A DNA stretch of 64,000 bases from Poronia punctata. Lineage: Eukaryota > Ascomycota > Sordariomycetes > Xylariales > Xylariaceae. The stretch covers positions 1 to 64,000 of the forward strand of contig MU401535.1 in NCBI GenBank assembly GCA_022579005.1. Direction: 5' to 3'. The position numbers and the translations under genes were made by a program. The notes beneath the pieces are model-generated. The model was not told the DNA's origin. It saw only the letters and a program-made list of their open reading frames with translations, and did no database searches. This document shows positions 48,084 to 61,000 of the stretch, piece after piece (positions within the stretch are counted from its first letter, which is position 1; each line of letters starts with the position of its first letter).

Positions 48084-50393
48084 TTATACGACATTGCCGG
48101 CCATGCCCATGAATAAGGCGTGGACAGCTAAGCTCAAGGTCCAAAACCCGACTTTCTTGAGCCGACGGACACGGCTCTGTTGATCTTCGACGTCTCGTGC
48201 GAATGCGGTGTAAACCTCGGCAGAAGTGTCGTCCATTAAGCCGCAGTCATAGATCGACCATGAGCCGTCAAAATCGGAGGCGCGCTTGACGATGCGGCAT
48301 CCGATCGGTATGTACGTACGCTTGGCGTTGATGTAGGCCACAATGGGCCGAACAAGGGCTTGGTTGACATACGACAGATCCGAGGTGAAGACAGGAACAC
48401 TCGCCTTGACGTCGTTCAGATGGATTCGTAAGTCCATGACCAGATAGCGCGGTGGCTCCTCATCGGATGATGACGTGCTCGGGGTTTCCGAGCCTCCGGT
48501 GCCCGGGTGACTTTCACTCCGCGCTTCGAAATCCTGTGTAGGACTATATCCTTCAACAATACCTTCCGCCTGTTGCCGGGTTGGCCTGTCTAGGATATGT
48601 AGATATCGATTTGATGTCACGGCTTCTTCCAGACGGTCATAGAAGTCCGACATGACTTTCGTGAGACTATCGTCGTCATCGTGGGGAAACCTGATGTCGG
48701 CAACAATGTCGACATTGCCTTCATAAATCCAACCGAAGGGGCCTTCGACATTGCGATTGAGATGATCAATCTTCAGGCCATCTATTCGCAGGCGGCTGAG
48801 CTTTTTCCATGCATCAGGTTCGCCTAGGGGGTCAACTGTTCGCTCCTGGCCTGCTGCAACCCCATGTATCTGGCGAGGATGTATAGTGAAAAGAGACCCG
48901 TCGTAAGAGCCTGACATATGATTTGCAGACAAAAAGTCATAGAACAGGTACTGCTTACGGAGTTGCGGCAGCTCGCAGGAATAAATACTGACGGAGAAGG
49001 GCCTGAACCCACCCGGCTGGTGAATTGTAACAAGAAGGTCTTCCATCTTGAAAGAATCGATCTCGAAATCGCCGGGATTATGCTCGTGGCGGTAGGACAG
49101 AGGGTCAACATGCTCGTCAGACCACTGGACTGATGTTCTGTCCACAACACCCCGAACGCCTTTAATTTCGACATCCTTGAGGAGGCCTTTGCCGTTCCAC
49201 CACTTCACGAAGGATAAAGTCACATTAACGGTATTCAATGTGACATCAAACTGCGTGTAGTTACCGTCGTCCTCTTCGACGGCCGGTAACTCTTTGTCGG
49301 GAGCTCGCTCAGCGGCTGCGACAGCCGCGGCGTTGGAGGACGAGCCCTTGCTCACAGTTGACTTGATTTGCCCTGGCCTTCTAGAGACAAAGACATTACG
49401 GAAACTTATCACGCCGTCCTTCCACCTAGGTACTATAGCGGACTCGAAGATGACCGTCAAGCCAGCAGATTCGGTTAGATAATCTCCAACCCACCGAGCA
49501 AGCGTTTCTGAACCAGGTTAGCGTCGCTGAGTAGATCAAGAACTATGGAAGAACCGACCTTGAGCCACAACGGTGTTGATCGAGAGAATGACGAGGGAGA
49601 AGAAAGTTGTGGTGCCCACAAGAATCCAAACCAAGTGGCCGAAAAGGAACCACGAGACAAAAGCGCCCCATTCATCTATATTCCAAGGCCGCATGCTTCT
49701 TATTGATGCCCACTTAAACCGAACTTTCAAGCGTTCCCAAAAGCCATTAGCAGCAGCGAGAAATTCTTCTTTGGTTGGTCGATGAGGCAACTGCGCCATC
49801 GATGGTAAATGGAAATATTTCGACACCGTAGACTCGGCATCCGATGGCGTCGATTCCAGTTTAGAAGAGGGAGCATCGGAGGTCGATTTTTTCGACCGCG
49901 TCTCGCTCCCCCCTGCCTTTTCGCTGTATGATTTGGCAATCTTTGCCCTTCGCTGGACCCTTGTTGTTCTACCCCGACCGGTATGTATTGTTCGAGTCCA
50001 AACTTGTCGAGCGAGCCTCGCTGAGTTGAGGATTGGGGATGATCCTCCAGATATAGTAGAGTCGGCGGCCGCGGAACATGTTGCAGCAACCGTACTGGTT
50101 GTGGGGAGATTCGGGGCGAAGCTAACGAGCAAGAGCCCGCCAGAGGTGCATCCCCGCCGCGCATTGTTGATGCATGGCTTTGGCGCTCGGAGAAACGACC
50201 ACAAAGGGTTCCCGGAGAAACGTTGGCTAGAGGAAGAGAAGAAGGATGTAGATTGTTGATTCAAGCGGAAGTTATTGATAGGATTGGGATACCGTTTGGG
50301 CGCCACTCGTGAGGAGAAGATGTCGGCCGACGCATAAAAAGCTCGCAAGACATTGCGCCCCAACCACGGGGCGGTTGATCTAGCCGAAGACAT
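48084..50393 (-). CDS. mdm31: Mitochondrial distribution and morphology protein Mdm31/Mdm32
   Basis: Two exons (50393-49559 and 49507-48084; 51-bp intron) give 752 residues. The N terminus is basic and Ser-rich without acidic residues for about 40 positions, as in a mitochondrial presequence. A membrane segment follows the conserved RPWNIDEWGAFVSWFLFGHL. After the intron the family block FESAIVPRWKDGVISFRNVF is clear, followed by repeated beta-rich segments, including VDLVTIHQPGGF-type motifs and PFGWIYEGNVDIVADIRFP. A hydrophobic segment near the C terminus (VGFWTLSLAVHALFMGMAG) is the second membrane anchor. In yeast, Mdm31 and Mdm32 are inner-membrane proteins needed for mitochondrial shape, nucleoid organisation and cardiolipin homeostasis. 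Whether this is the Mdm31 or Mdm32 orthologue is uncertain. The start is 527 bp from the divergent Pno1 start. Confidence 0.92.
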
Positions 50394-50920
50394 TACAAAA
50401 GTCTTTCATGATGGCAATCAGCATACTGCCATTCTGTAAAATAGGACGAACAATGTCGGGAATGCACTATGAACCGGGATATTATGTAAGCCCGGCGATA
50501 TCTCCTCCAAAGAAGCGAGGAGTAGAGGAGGACTCAGACGTTCGATTAGGTTAAGAGTCTTACAAGGGAAAATTCGTCATTGGGAGAATTGAATGGTATC
50601 ACCAAATAATAGACGCGCTAAAGCCCGAAGATCTTGCCCGCTTTGGCCGGGTAGATAATGTGCCCCACGTTACCCCTGTCTGGTCTTATCTGCAGCCTGG
50701 TGCGCCCACTCTATTTACAACCGATTCTATCGATAAGGTATTTTTGTCCTGTCAAGTCCAAAACGAGGAAACATCCCACCACAGGTGCCAATAGCGGAAC
50801 CAAACAGGTGCACATCTCTATCATACCACCCTAGGTTAGACGACTTCACAACCGTAGCCCTTCAATACGAGGAATTTAGAGAATCCAGGTTAGACACAGA
50901 CAAAAAGACGAACCGACACT
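50394..50920. promoter_or_regulatory. Shared divergent promoter region of Mdm31-type and Pno1 genes
   Basis: 527 bp separate two genes transcribed in opposite directions, so both core promoters and 5' leaders must lie here. No TATA box or recognised upstream element stands out. The orientation alone supports the assignment; exact transcription starts are unknown. Confidence 0.5.
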
Positions 50921-52244
50921 ATGCCGGCGCCGACTGCTCCTCTCAAGCCAGCGGACGATGTCCTATCGGCCGAGGCCGCCTCACCCGAAGTAAATGACGA
51001 AGAGTTCGCCCTCGAAGGAATCAATGATTTACCCGAAACGAGCGCCCTACAAGCACCCGCTGCACCACAGGGAGAGGATATGGAGATGGTCGATGAGGAG
51101 GACAGGCCTCATTTCCCTCAAGTCCAAAACGAAGACGGCGCATTCCGTGCCCAATCTCGCAAGGTCCCCGTACCACCACACCGTTTTAGCCCACTGAAGA
51201 GCAACTGGCCACAAATATATCGTGCGTAGCCCGGCGGGTCCGTTCGACTGTAAGAACGGCGTGAATATGATGTTGACTCGGTTTGGGTATAGCTCCCCTA
51301 GTGGAACATCTAAAACTCGCAGTGAGGTTTGTTACACCTTTATCCCAGAGCCCGAAAGCCGCAAGCATCGTGGTCAAGTTCAAAAACAGATTCTAACTTC
51401 TTTTCTATAGGATGAATGTAAAACACAAGGCGTAAGTTGTTTCATGCCTTAAAAACTGTCAGATAACCGAAGCGGACCCAACCATACTGGTTGATCACGC
51501 AATATCCTTCAAATCGTATGACGGGAAGAGTCCATATGCTTATCAATAGGACAGGGTCGAGCTACGAAACTCGAAAACCTCGGCTCCAGGTGCTCTTCAG
51601 AAAGGGGAAGATTTCATAAGGGTTAGTGCATATACCCTACTGATTTAGAAATACGATCATATGGACTAATCACACTCTATTTTAGGCATTCTGTTTAGGT
51701 TTCGACGTACAAGATGCTATAGCATTGTTAAGACTTGACGATCTGGTATGTATCCGATTGCTTGTGTACATTTACCCTTGGAGACTGACTTCAAGCAGTA
51801 CCTCGAGACTTTTGAGATCAAGGATGTGAAAACCTTGACAGGTGACCATCTAGCACGTGCTATTGGTAGAATTGCTGTTAGTGAATCCTGCAGTGTTGTT
51901 ACGGTACAGATACTGACTCAAAACATCAGGGCAACCAAGGAAAAACCAAATTTGCGATTGAAAACGGTGGGGAATGATGACTTTCTGATTGTTATTATGC
52001 ATCGACTGACATGAATTTAGCATCCCGGACTCGAATCGTGCTCGCCGACAGTAAAGTCCATATACTGGGCGCGTGAGTAACAAACAATCCCTGTATTATG
52101 AACATGCTCACTAAATGTCTGTTTAGATACAAAAACATTCAAATCGCCCGAAGTAGCGTTGTGAACCTCATCCTGGGCAAACCTCCTGGCAAGGTCTATA
52201 ACAACTTACGGAATGTATCAGCCCGCATGAAGGAGAGGTTTTAA
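50921..52244 (+). CDS. pno1: Pre-rRNA processing / 40S assembly factor Pno1 (Dim2)
   Basis: Nine exons (50921-51221, 51293-51326, 51411-51431, 51555-51621, 51686-51745, 51799-51876, 51930-51966, 52021-52072, 52127-52244) give 255 residues. The acidic N-terminal third is variable. The conserved part begins [20 protein letters not shown] and continues [25 protein letters not shown] and [19 protein letters not shown]. The KH-like RNA-binding domain follows with [38 protein letters not shown] and [18 protein letters not shown], ending in RMKERF. Pno1/Dim2 binds the 3' end of 18S pre-rRNA, recruits the Dim1 methyltransferase and blocks early Nob1 cleavage in nucleolar and cytoplasmic pre-40S particles. 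All joins keep frame and restore conserved sequence, so the gene is intact although its unspliced sequence looks broken. Nine coding exons in 1.3 kb is dense for this class of fungus. Confidence 0.95.
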
Positions 52245-53187
52245 ATGCCGGTGGATGAATCCACATGGTCACAGACTTTCAATGAACGTAGCGATCTTAC
52301 TTGCTGGTCCAAAATGCCGACAACGGATGGGATAAGGAGTAGAACGCGCATGTCAGCCACATTTTCCATCTATGGAAACACGAAGCTACGAATTACGACC
52401 AAAGAATTTCCCGACTTCCGGGGCTGGTTTGTCATCGCCACAGCCCCTTTATGGGAATGAAGACTGCAGTATTAGAACGCAACGTGCTCAAGGGGGGGGG
52501 GGGGTTGGTTCTAGCTGCTACCACCCTTTAAGACTAGCGATTTCACCTCAGTCTTCTAAAGATGACAATCTGTGCTGCCTAGTCCTTGCCACGGAGCGAA
52601 TGAAATAAGCGTCGATTTGACAGGTAGATTATAGATCAACCATGTTTGCCGGCCACACTATTCACGGTGTCCCAAACCGTACGAGTATGATTCCAGACGT
52701 CTCGACTTATAAGCTCCGCGATTTGCGGTAATTGGGATACTGGGGCTTAAGTCGATAGAAGCTAGGACGCTCTTCTATATGGGGGTTTCCAAAATTACCA
52801 ATAACATCAGGGAATAAATCCGTCCACTTCAATCTAATCTACCTGACCTGAAGCCGGTGAATTTGTGCTCGAAATATATCTACCATCGCCAGAGTTTGAG
52901 ATGCTCTACCCTGGAGACTTGCTGTTGTGAACCGAGTACGAATATCAAAAGCAGTTTCAATTGCAGGAAGTGATATAAGTTACTTGCGGCTTGTTGCCCT
53001 CACGTTTCTAACTTGAGATTTATGACAGTATAAAACAAAGTTGAAAAACGAGTTGTTTCCAATGACTAAAAATATATAATATATACAGTACGCCCCTTTC
53101 GCCCACCAAAAATCAAATCAAATCAAATCAATCAACCAAACCATCCAATCCAATCCACACCTCAGCCTCTATATCTAGTATCTATAT
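52245..53187. other. Convergent 3' intergenic region
   Basis: About 0.9 kb between Pno1 and the facing GMC oxidoreductase gene. It includes a run of 12-13 G near 52490 and an AAATC-type tandem at about 53110-53131. No gene is seen. Confidence 0.5.
53110..53131. repeat. AAATC short tandem repeat
   Basis: About four AAATC units, then looser CAATC/CCAAT words, just beyond the GMC oxidoreductase stop codon; likely within its 3' untranslated region. Confidence 0.8.
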
Positions 53188-55639
53188 CTATCGTCCAGAC
53201 AAAATAGCATGCGTAGCCTTCTCCGAAACCATCATAATAGGGACAACGACAAAAGTGCCGGGAATCTTGGGGAAAACCGAAGCATCAACAACCCTTAGTC
53301 CCTTGGTCCCTCTGACCTTGAAATTCCCATCCAGGACCGCATACGGATCACTCGCCTTGCCAATCTTATTCGAGCAAGAAGCATGATGTCCCCACGCCTC
53401 CTCCTTGACCCACTCGACCAGTTTCGCGTCGGTATCGTATTCCTTGGGCGGCCAGAATACCGTAGGCGTACCGTCGATATCGGGAACGTTTGCAAAGAAA
53501 TCCTGCGCCATGCGGATCCCTTCGACTAGGGCTTTTGCGTCTTTATCTGCGTTGGTGGAGTCCAGGCCTTCATAGAGGTTGTGGAAGTTGATGATGGGCG
53601 TGTCTCGCGGGTTGGAGCTAGCTAATTCGACTGTTCCCGCGGTATTGCGCGTGTGCGCTTTGAGCACGAGCCATGACCACCAGGACTTGTTGTCGGCTGT
53701 GGCAGCGTTGGACGAGTATCCCGGGTAAAAGCCGTTGAAGAGAGCGGGGAAGCCGCCGATCCATAGGTCTTGTTCTCCGTCGTCGCTGTAGCTGGATGTC
53801 CAGAAGGCGCCGGCGAATACGTTGTTGGATGCGTAGACGCCCTTTTCGGCGCCCTTGTTGTTCGGGTTCACGTACCGCTCCCAGCAGGGGTCGTCGGCTG
53901 TGCCGAGGAAGGTGCAGTCTAGAATACGGGTGAAGTTTGTAGGGTAGTGCCCGTTTACGCTGACTTCGAGACGGTCTTGCAGGTTGCGGCCTACGCCGGG
54001 GAGGTCGACTATTACGGGGATGTTGAATTTTTGGAGTCTGTGATTTAATTGGTCAGTATAAAACGTTAGGGGTAAAACATCAGGGCGGGAGGGGGATTGA
54101 ATAAGTAAAACATACTCTCTCTTGGGACCAATGCCGGACAGCTTCAGGATTTGAGGCGAATTAAAGGCTCCACCGGAAACGATGACTTCCTTGGTGGCCC
54201 GGACGGAGCCTGGTCTGCCGCGGTTTTCGGATAGGCTGGCGCGCGGGTCGGCTCGGTAGAGGGATTGTCCGTAGAGGTATTCGATACCGTTGGCCACGGG
54301 TGGGTTTCCGTAGCGGCCGCGGCTGTCTTTGGCGAAAGTGACCTTGGTCACGAGCGTGTTCAGCGCCACGTCGAGCTTGTACTTCTTGGAGCCGTCTCTG
54401 TTCCGGGCGGTAACGGTGTCATAGACGTAGTCGCGAGGGGAGGAACGACGGTAGTGGAGATTGTCCATATGTAGAGGGAGCTGGGCGAAGAGTTTCTTCA
54501 GGTCGCGGTTCGGGTCGACGGCGTTGACGTCTTTGTATAGCAGCGAGCTCAACGCGTCGGCAATGGGCTTGGCCTCTGACAGAGGCAGCAGCTCTGTGTA
54601 AGGGTCGACGATACCCCTGGCGGTTATACTGGCCATCGTCTGGTTCACTACGGCGTAGGCGGCGGCGGTGTCGACGCCGAATGCCTTGGCGGCACCCAAA
54701 AGCGCGGATGTGAACTTGACGTCCTGCGCGGCAATGCCGATGGGGTCAACGGTGACGTCGATGTACCCGTTGAGTCCGTGGCCTTCCGTGCTGTCGACGG
54801 GGTACTGGAGATGCTCAATCTTTTTGAAATACTGGCGCATGTTGTCGCTGTCCCACGAATTATCGCGGAGGAGGTCACGGATGTAGTTCCAGTCATTTTT
54901 GCTGGGTAGCAGACTGACGAGGGCGTTGTGCTCGGAGCAACCGCCCAGACCACCGTATCGGGGGTAGAAATTACCAAGCATTTTCGAGCCCGCTGGGGGG
55001 TTTACACCACCTATTGGTCAAGGTTAGCCACTTCCGTTTACTTTTTCAGAGGATAGTTTGCGAGGTATGTTTAGCCCCTTTCGTGGGCAGACCAGGGTAG
55101 TGACTTGGGTTGAGAAAAGAGCCTGTAAACACTTACTATAAAATTGTCCCGAAGGTGTCATCCAGGTGAGCTTACGGTCCTTCAGAGCCATTTCCTTGTC
55201 GGCGTAATGATGGGTGAAGAAGCCCCAACTCACTTCATTCCTTTCGGATGAAGGGTTGGCCAAAGCCGGACTCTCCACCTCTCGCAAGTGGCCATAATCG
55301 CCACCTGCGTCGACTAGCAAAACGCTGTGTCCAGCCTTGGCCAGGTTGACTGCGAGAGGCGCACCGCCGGGGCCGGAGCCTACAACAATGTATTCGTACG
55401 AACTCTTCGGCGGGGGCTCTGCTCTGAGGGTGGGACCAGTCTGAGGGAAATTGTTTTGGGGTTGGATAACGTCTATGAGCACGTCCACTCCATTCTGGTC
55501 GACTCTGGTCGAGACATTTGTGTTAGCTGATGTTTTTGGATCTTGTTTTGAAAAAAAGGGGGATGACCACTCACCCAGCTCTAGCTCCTGGAACGACGGC
55601 GATTGCGCTGAGGAGCGCCAAGTACGAGAAGGACTTCAT
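53188..55639 (-). CDS. Secreted GMC-family FAD oxidoreductase
   Basis: Four exons (55639-55575, 55504-55137, 55010-54116, 54037-53188) give 725 residues, long for the glucose-methanol-choline family. The first 21 residues (MKSFSYLALLSAIAVVPGARA) are a clear secretion signal. The FAD-binding Rossmann motif VVGSGPGGAPLAVNLAKAG and the GMC signature regions PRYGGLGGCSEHNALV and SGGAFNSPQILKLSGIGP are present. The C-terminal block has HHASCSNKIGKASDPYAVLD and GLRVVDASVFPKIPGTFVVV. Members oxidise alcohols or sugars to aldehydes or lactones and make peroxide; the substrate here is unknown. The second catalytic position, usually His or Asn after the PGT motif, reads Phe, so activity or mechanism may differ. 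The 78-bp third intron has no stop and is a multiple of three, so its retention would add 26 residues. Exon 1 was chosen because it supplies the signal peptide in frame. Confidence 0.9.
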
Positions 55640-58013
55640 AATGAGGATATGAAGCAAACTAGCATGTGCAGAAGCTCTATACTATCGATATTAAAAAGAA
55701 GGAGTAGAAGAGAATGAAGTGGTCTCTAGCGAGAGATGGACCGAAAAGGACCGCGACGAAGCTCACCCTCTGTGTGTTACCGAGTGTATTCCGGAAGGGA
55801 GTGGCGATGGGAGCTTGAGGGCTGAAGATTCCATTGTTACACCTTGAAGGGATCGGCGAGAGGTTCTTATACGCGGCGTCTTTGTTTACGACGTCGGGTT
55901 TGAGACTCCTTCTCCTGAGGCTGGTCCCCCATACCCAACAACAAACACTGATTACTCGAAGCTCACTCCTTATCATGAGTTGCTTACGGGTCATGTCCGA
56001 TTATCCGGTCCATGGCACTAAATGCCAGGGCGCTTGTGTACGGCTACTACCCATAGCTTGACGTCGAAATGGGGAGGCTAAGCTCCTCGATGGTGGGATC
56101 GTGGAAGGAGACTTGACTAGGTTGGAATAGGCGAGCGCATAGTTAAGCGAGAGGGCTGTATCTAGCGTTTACTCATAACTCAAGGGCTTATTAAAACCTA
56201 GACTTCAGGCTTTCAGGAGCGTCCAAGATGGATACACTTGCATTGGACATGCAATGCATAGGTCAGGGGTCGGGCCACGAGTACGGCTGCATCTCCGGAT
56301 CGGCATGGTAACCCCAGAATAGCATGTCGATCAGGATGAACGAGCCCAGTCCCCCAGCTCGACGTCGATGGACGAATAATAAACGCCCATTTCGACGACA
56401 GATTACGACATGCCCAATGGTGGGTAGTGTAAGTCCAGGCACGAGTATGGTGCATACCTTCCATGTCCTTTTCCCCTTGGGCCCCTGTCGCGGACACCAG
56501 TGTGTAACAAGTCGTCGTTCCGTTTAAGGCAGTCGTGAGCCGAATGTGACGCGAGTGGTGCTCGTTATCGTAAAGGAGCTCATAGTAATGTTACCCACCA
56601 CCACTGGGTTGTATCAAGGTTGTGCATTAGAGCCCGAACTTATTTAGTTAGTCTCTTGTCAATAATAGGTCTTTTAGCTGCACCAGTAACGGTCTAGACT
56701 GAGACGATGCGAGACTGCTGTCCAAGGTGGGAGATGAAAGCTGAACATGTTTGCTGACAGCTGCATTCTCGGTAGTCATCTGCGTATACCGGGTATCAGT
56801 AGAGGGAAGAAGTGTTTAGCAGGCTATCAATGATACCCGCTGCTAGTTGTTTTTCTTCCCCTTCTGATACGTATAGTATAGGGAAGCCAAAAAGTATGAC
56901 ATCGACACGACTCTATGTGTGTAAATCTGGTGTTATAGGCATTCATCCCGGGGACGGCGGGACGGGAAGGATCATTGCCCGCAACACGTGTTCATCTCCA
57001 GCTCTCCCCCATTCTGGAAGATCATTTCAGCCGCTCGAGCCTTACTGGAAGTAGCAGATATCATTGGCGAGAACAGAGTCATGTCGGTCCCGGGCCCAAG
57101 CTCGAAGATCTGGTTGGAGTTAACCAGATACAGCTGTCTTACTACAGAGGGATCCTCGCGTATTTCAAGCTAGTTTAAGCTTAAACCCAAGACCGTGACG
57201 AACCAATCAAAGGTTGTACTACCGCGTATTAGCTCTGTGACTTGCATTGGGGTTCACGAGATCTGTAGTAACCAGACCAACTGCCAAGGAGTAGACCTTG
57301 TTTTAAACTAGGTACCCGTAGGCCTGGTATCTGCATCTTGTGGTAATATGGCGTTGCATTTTCCCATGTCTTAACTCCTACGCTGCCCCGCTACATCTTT
57401 TGCTGACTCCTTCTATCCCAGACTCCAGACTAGACATGCGCATGGCAAGCACAGGGGAGATTGTTGGAGCTCTTGCCCTGACAGCGCGTTGTTTTAGCGT
57501 GCGCATCTATGACCCACTTTACGCGCTTTCAAGGTTGCCGATTGGCAGATCTGTAATATGTACGGAGTACCTATGCGTACCTACCTGTACTATGTAGTCC
57601 AAAGTGACAGGGGAGCCCCAGGTTGAAAATGCATGTGAATGTCTGGAAGCCATGTTTGGAGCGCATGCCAGCTCGAGTTCAAACACATCGTTACTACCTA
57701 TTACTAAAGTAAGTGGTTTACCATTGGCATGTCCTGATACTATCGGTTCAGCTGAATCTTTGGCGAACAAGCCATCTCGCTATCAGTACGTATATGTTGC
57801 GCAATTCCGACTTCCCGAGGATGGACCGCAACCATGTAGATTTAGCATTCCTGTAACCGATCATGCATGATGCGTCCTACTTTCATTTATTTCCAGGCCA
57901 AGGCTATATATCCTATCTGTGCCGGCTAGGTATCACGACGTAAAGAAACCACACACGGCCCGTCGCCTGCGCCTTTCGCAAATCGGTAACATAAGAGATT
58001 GTTGTTTTGTTTC
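55640..58013. other. Intergenic region between the GMC and GH15 genes
   Basis: About 2.4 kb containing the GMC promoter and the 3' flank of the GH15 gene. Short frames such as 57604-57870 plus are unsupported. No transposon remnant or RNA gene is recognised. Confidence 0.5.
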
Positions 58014-61000
58014 TCAATTGTCAGGACGTCCGCTCAACGCTCGGTCGAGGTTGAACGCGGCCGAAATGAGAGCAAGATGGCTAAATGCTTGAGGCGTGTT
58101 GCCGAGCTGTTCTCCGGTCCGTGAAATCTCTTCGCTGAACATTGAGTGGTGGTTCGAAAAGCCTAGCATGTTCTCGAATAGGTTCACTGCCCGTCCAAGG
58201 TACTTCTTGTCATGGATACCAGCTCGTGTCAGTGCTTCTACAAGCCAGAACGTACACATCGAAAAGGCGCCCTCCTCACCACCGACGCCTGTCGTTTTGA
58301 GCGGTTTTGTTAGCGTCGAAATCGGCCAATGTTAGGAGAGTTATTTATGTAGGAGGGGAAGGTCATGGACAGTCTATGGACAACAGAATAGTACAGAGGT
58401 GGAGGGGATATCTGTGGTATCTTACCATCATCGGATATTGCATTGTCGTAGCGGTGGACGAGGCCTGTGACCGTCAACCCTCCTTTCTCTGGGGGTAAAA
58501 GGATTCTTTCCACCGTGTTGAGGAATCTCGGATCGTTCGGCGCAATGAAGAAGACGAGAGGTGCAATCAAAATGGATGAGTCGATTATGGTAGGGCTCTC
58601 ATAGCTCTGGATGAAGCTCTGTAATTCATGATTGTACCCTGTCGCCCTTGTGTTAGTGGAGTGAGTTCACCAACGGGAGAGCTGTCGGAAATTTCTATGC
58701 CATACCTCTCTCCATTATCTCCTCGTAAATACGGTCCCGGGCCTCGAGCCATTTACTGCGGTTCGGGCAGGGGAGACACCGTCTATCGGCAAGACGAAGC
58801 CCGCGGTCAAAGGCCACCCAAAGCATGATTTGCGAGTAGACGAAATGCTGTTTATGGTTTCTTACTTCCCAGATTGACATATCCGGTTCTAGATCAGGGC
58901 AGTCAGTACGCGTTAGCTGCCGCAACTAACGACACTACTGCTCGTAATAAGGTTACTCTACTCACCGCCTAATATCGTCAAGACATAGTCTTTGATGTGT
59001 CAGCCGGTTCATCTCTCTACGCCTTACAGCGTTGGCATCCGATATTGGGTACACTCACCTAGCATTTTTCGCACCGATACCCAAGTGTCCCAAGAGATAG
59101 GTTTGCCATATTTGTTGCTAGCCGTAGATATAGTCAGTCAGCGTGGTTCAACAATAGGGCGCCCTGTTAAACCGGGAAGCTGTTCCGGTTGCAACGACCC
59201 GAGGTTCTAAGCCAGACGACGAAAAGGAGTAGATACGTACTATAAGTAGATTCCATCCATCAGCTCACCATATATGTCAAACTGTTGGTGGGAAGCTGCC
59301 CCGTTCCCGACCCGCACCGGCTTGCTCCCTTTGTAGCCATCAAGGTGAGATAGCTCCTCCTCGGGTATGTCTGTCTCTCCCCTAATGGTAAACATGATCG
59401 GCAACGCGCCTTCTTTAGTCAGGGACTTCTGAAAACGGTCACTGATAAAGGACATGTACGCGTCAGCCTCATCCTTGAATCCCACTGCGACGATTCGCGT
59501 TAGCAACTGGTCTGGTGGTTGTATGTATGATATCTGATATGATACTCACTGCGGAGAAGTATGTAAATCGTAAAACTCGAATCGCGGACCCAACTAAGAC
59601 CTGTCAGTAAATGATTGTCCGATTCTTTCTTCCTGGAGGGCCGTCTGGGGAAATCATACGAATAACGATAATCCCAATTCCTAATCATCCGTCAGCGTCG
59701 ACCACAGGCAGTTTTCGGGAACATGCAACTCACCGGACACCGCCTATTGCTTCGGGTATGGAAAATGTGGGAGCGGCAACGATTGCTCCAGTGGGCTCAT
59801 ATGTGAGCATTTTCAAAATCAATAGGCTCCTAGAGACAATCTCTCGCCAGGACCCCTTATAACAGGATTTGGACAACCAGTCGTACCAGAACCGCTGAGT
59901 GTCATGCTGCTGTGCGTCCAGGACGGCTGTGGTGATGTCCGGCGTTGCATGGTTCTCGAGATCCTGACGGAGAATGAAAGATACACTTTGACCTTCCTGC
60001 AGCGTCACACTCGCTACTACTCCTTCACCTTTCATACCCGGGCGCTGCACTTTCCGGAAATTCACACTTGGGCACATCGACGACTCATCATTACCAAGGT
60101 CGATGCAGACGTCGAGTTGAAGCTTCTCTCTCTCACTGTAGAAAATAACGGTCTTGGTCTGGCAATCGTTTGAAGAATGGATTTGCCTCAAGACCGTAGT
60201 GACATGTGGAGCCCGGGCATAGTCAAAGGCGGGAAATAATTCGACATCTGGGCAACGATCAGCCTGTCATATCTTCCTAGGATGACATGAAGCATAAACC
60301 TACCCAGGGTTACCTCTCCTCGGATGCACTCAGCTCGTCGGACCAGCCACTTCTTCAACTCTCCAGGAACAGTCCGGGTCTCTCTATAAGAAGAATGCTT
60401 GTTGCTTGTAGTTAAGATTTTGGTATTTCTCGGGCGCGGAAAGAAGTCCACGAGGTTAACTACGCCCTCTTCACTGTAAGGGTTAAGTTTTTAGTAAACG
60501 TCGGTGCAAAGACATGGGTGAATATTCCGGTGAAGAACTAGATTCTATAGCACCGATACACCGATAGGGCCTAGGTTGAAGTAGAAAGAATGAAGTAGAA
60601 TGATCCCGGGATATTGCTTACTTGATGTAACGGGTTTGAAGGATGGCCGAAGATGGGAGGTACTGTTGCTTCGTAGTTGTAGCTCCGAGATCTGGTGGTG
60701 CTATACTAAAATGTCCACCTTTGTCCTTGTCGAGTAGCCGACAGAACACAGAAGGAGAGTCGAAATCCGGCCTAGTGATCTAATCTCAGCCGATGTGTCT
60801 CTAGTGAGGGGATATTTCGGTTATGGGATGATTAAGCAGTCGTGAGAGTATGCTTTCGTCTCTCAAGATTCTGTAGTAACAGGGATTGTCTGAGGTATCG
60901 GAACTTACCAGCACATAAAATCTACGACATACCAGGACCAGTGTCAGTCTGCATGAAACGATCGCGAATAAGGGGGCTTGGTATATTTTGCATCTCACCT

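Noticed and set aside
51222..51410. Apparent disruption of the Pno1 gene with stop codons after the first exon
   Set aside because: A first reading looked like a pseudogene, but splicing at 51221/51293, 51326/51411 and 51431/51555 restores the whole conserved protein, so the gene is intact.
52488..52503. Run of 12-13 G after Pno1
   Set aside because: Homopolymer in 3' intergenic DNA; may vary or be a sequencing artefact, with no associated feature.
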